64,000 nucleotides of DNA from Lates calcarifer. Taxonomy: Eukaryota > Chordata > Actinopteri > Centropomidae. Location of the stretch: the NCBI RefSeq assembly GCF_001640805.2, contig NC_066837.1, positions 19,856,001 to 19,920,000 of the forward strand, given 5' to 3'. Shown here piece by piece: positions 62,601 to 64,000 of this stretch. Each line of letters starts with the position of its first letter. The stretch's first letter is position 1. The notes under the pieces were generated by a model. The model was not told the origin of the DNA. It made no database searches and saw nothing but the letters and a program-made list of their open reading frames with translations. Made by a program: the position numbers and the translations under genes.

Positions 62601-64000
62601 TTCTGTGCATTATTAATCTGTCATTGCTGTTCTCCAACAAAAAGGCATATTCTACTTTCTCTCTCTCTTTTTCATCCTCTTAGTTTGGTGTTATAACTTC
62701 ATCGGCTTGGCTGTTAAGCAAAGTCAGTATAGGGATACAAAATACAAATAAACATTGTGTCTCTTTGTTTTCCCTTTTTTTCTATCCATTCTGTCTGTTC
62801 ACTTCCAGTGTCTCTAATGATGATGTCTATATCAATTCTTATCTCCACCTAACATATAAAAAAAATCTAATATACAAACACTATATACGCACATATAGCC
62901 TTTCTTGTGGTGGAAAACACCCATACAACATTTCCCATTTCCCTCTCTTGTTTCGCTTCATCTGCTCTCCATCCCTCTTTCACTCCCTTGCTGCTGTCCT
63001 GCATTTCAAGTGCTTTTGAGGAAATAAGTGAAAAAGAAAAGCTGTTTGATCAAAGGAATTGTTTGGATAAGACATGACAACCCAAATCACTGATGACTGG
63101 TGCATTTACACACACACACACACATACAATGCACTTACACACACTTTTACGTCTCACGTTTTTTTTTGTTGTTGTTGTTGGTTTTTTTTTTTTTGTTGGA
63201 GGGAGATTCAAAGATTAGCCTGAGGCGCATTCTCTTTTTTTACACCCACACTCCCTCCCTCTGCCCCCCACCCCCTCCAGTTTTCTCCTTCTATCTCTCT
63301 CAGTGTGACACTATGATAGTGTCGGTAAAGATTTCATTCCACGCACTGAGAAACTGAAGCTTAAGTTTCTGACTAATACACACATATACATGAACATACC
63401 TTGACACCCTGTGTGTGTGTGTGTCACCACCGTCACCCAGTCTGAAATCTGGCATCTCTAGGGCCAGACTCTCATCCATTTTGGCTTTCATCTCCCTCTT
63501 CTGCACTTTCTCTTCTCTCTCCTTCTGTTCCTCAGAGACAGAGCTTCCACCTCTTATTTCTTTAATTATGCGTTTTAATTCCAATAAGCCCCAAGCAATG
63601 TTTTCTGGATTTATTAGTCTTTCTGACGTGCAACATGGAGAAAACTATCCCTTAAATAGACATGGTGTTCAATACACATTTTTGTTTTGTTATTAATTTA
63701 AAAAAAACAAAAAAAAACTGATGTATTTAAGGCAATCAGTCAGCCACTGACATTAGCCACTCCTGAGAGCCACAGTCAATACAGCTGAGAGTGTTTGCAT
63801 TTTAAATATTTTTTTTATACCTCTCATACAAATAGCTCCAGGTCTTGTGTGCCTTTCTTTGCCCCTAGGTTATGAAGTGTTTCTTTGTGCCAACTAAAAA
63901 GATTCCAACACAAACACTGAGGAAATGAATCCAGGACTATCCGTCATCTTGGTCTTGTCTCCATTCTCTCCATTTCTGATTAATATTCTGCTCACTTCAG

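Larger units (their letters stand above)
41335..64000 (+). other. sgcz intron 1 (partial)
   Basis: This is intronic sequence after the AAG|GTAAGG donor, continuing past the right edge. I looked for the expected exon 2 (the MTREQYI start and the YPVGIYGWRKR membrane-proximal region) and for the miR-383 hairpin known from the mammalian SGCZ intron, and saw neither. Contents are a decayed GGATG minisatellite, many (GT)n and (CT)n tracts, a solo LTR, and five stretches resembling common teleost repeats. The 51.6-53.3 kb part is unusually free of repeats. Confidence 0.8.

Noticed and set aside
62063..62696. Overlapping 158- and 187-codon frames
   Set aside because: Two phases of the same pyrimidine tract are open at once, so this is composition and not coding.
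41335..64000. sgcz exon 2 and the miR-383 hairpin expected in SGCZ
   Set aside because: I looked for the MTREQYI/YPVGIYGWRKR coding region and the mature AGATCAGAAGGTGATTGTGG word by eye and found neither. They probably lie beyond the right edge.

Overview
The window looks like nuclear DNA of a teleost fish, probably a percomorph. The evidence is intron-interrupted vertebrate genes with GT-AG splice sites, abundant (CA)n/(GT)n microsatellites, long purine and pyrimidine tracts, and several interspersed repeat types typical of teleost genomes. There is no sign of bacterial gene organisation. Almost all open reading frames are chance frames through introns, low-complexity tracts or repeats.

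Two protein genes can be supported, arranged head to head. tusc3, the oxidoreductase subunit (OST3/OST6 family) of the oligosaccharyltransferase, is on the minus strand. Four coding exons are visible at 34155-34051 (signal peptide), 10344-10175 (thioredoxin-like domain with a CSVC motif), 4869-4752 and 480-339. The gene runs off the left edge, so its transmembrane half is outside the window. The other gene, sgcz (zeta-sarcoglycan), is on the plus strand. Only its 13-codon first coding exon (41296-41334) is visible, and its first intron fills the rest of the window to 64000 without a recognisable exon 2. The two start codons are about 7.1 kb apart. This divergent order matches the SGCZ-TUSC3 neighbourhood I recall from human 8p22.

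Layout: 1-338 tusc3 intron 4; 339-480 exon 4, with an apparent one-base insertion at 347/348; 481-4751 intron 3, holding a LINE-like tail and an internally deleted mariner; 4752-4869 exon 3; 4870-10174 intron 2, with a small MITE-like element; 10175-10344 exon 2; 10345-34050 intron 1, with a tRNA-type SINE, a perfect 32-bp-arm hairpin, a possible hAT-like remnant and many microsatellites; 34051-34155 exon 1; 34156-34330 tusc3 promoter with an NF-Y type CCAAT box; about 34331-40600 intergenic, with a teleost non-autonomous repeat and long purine/pyrimidine tracts; about 40600-41295 CpG-rich sgcz promoter or 5' leader with upstream ATGs; 41335-64000 sgcz intron 1, with a decayed GGATG minisatellite, a solo LTR and several teleost repeat copies.

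I found no clearly new biological system. The points most worth checking are the apparent frameshift in tusc3 exon 4, the perfect hairpin at 26470-26538, the mariner relic, the solo LTR with a near-matching target-site duplication, the SINE-like fragment inside a MITE, and the leader structure of sgcz. Repeat family assignments come from memory and were not searched.
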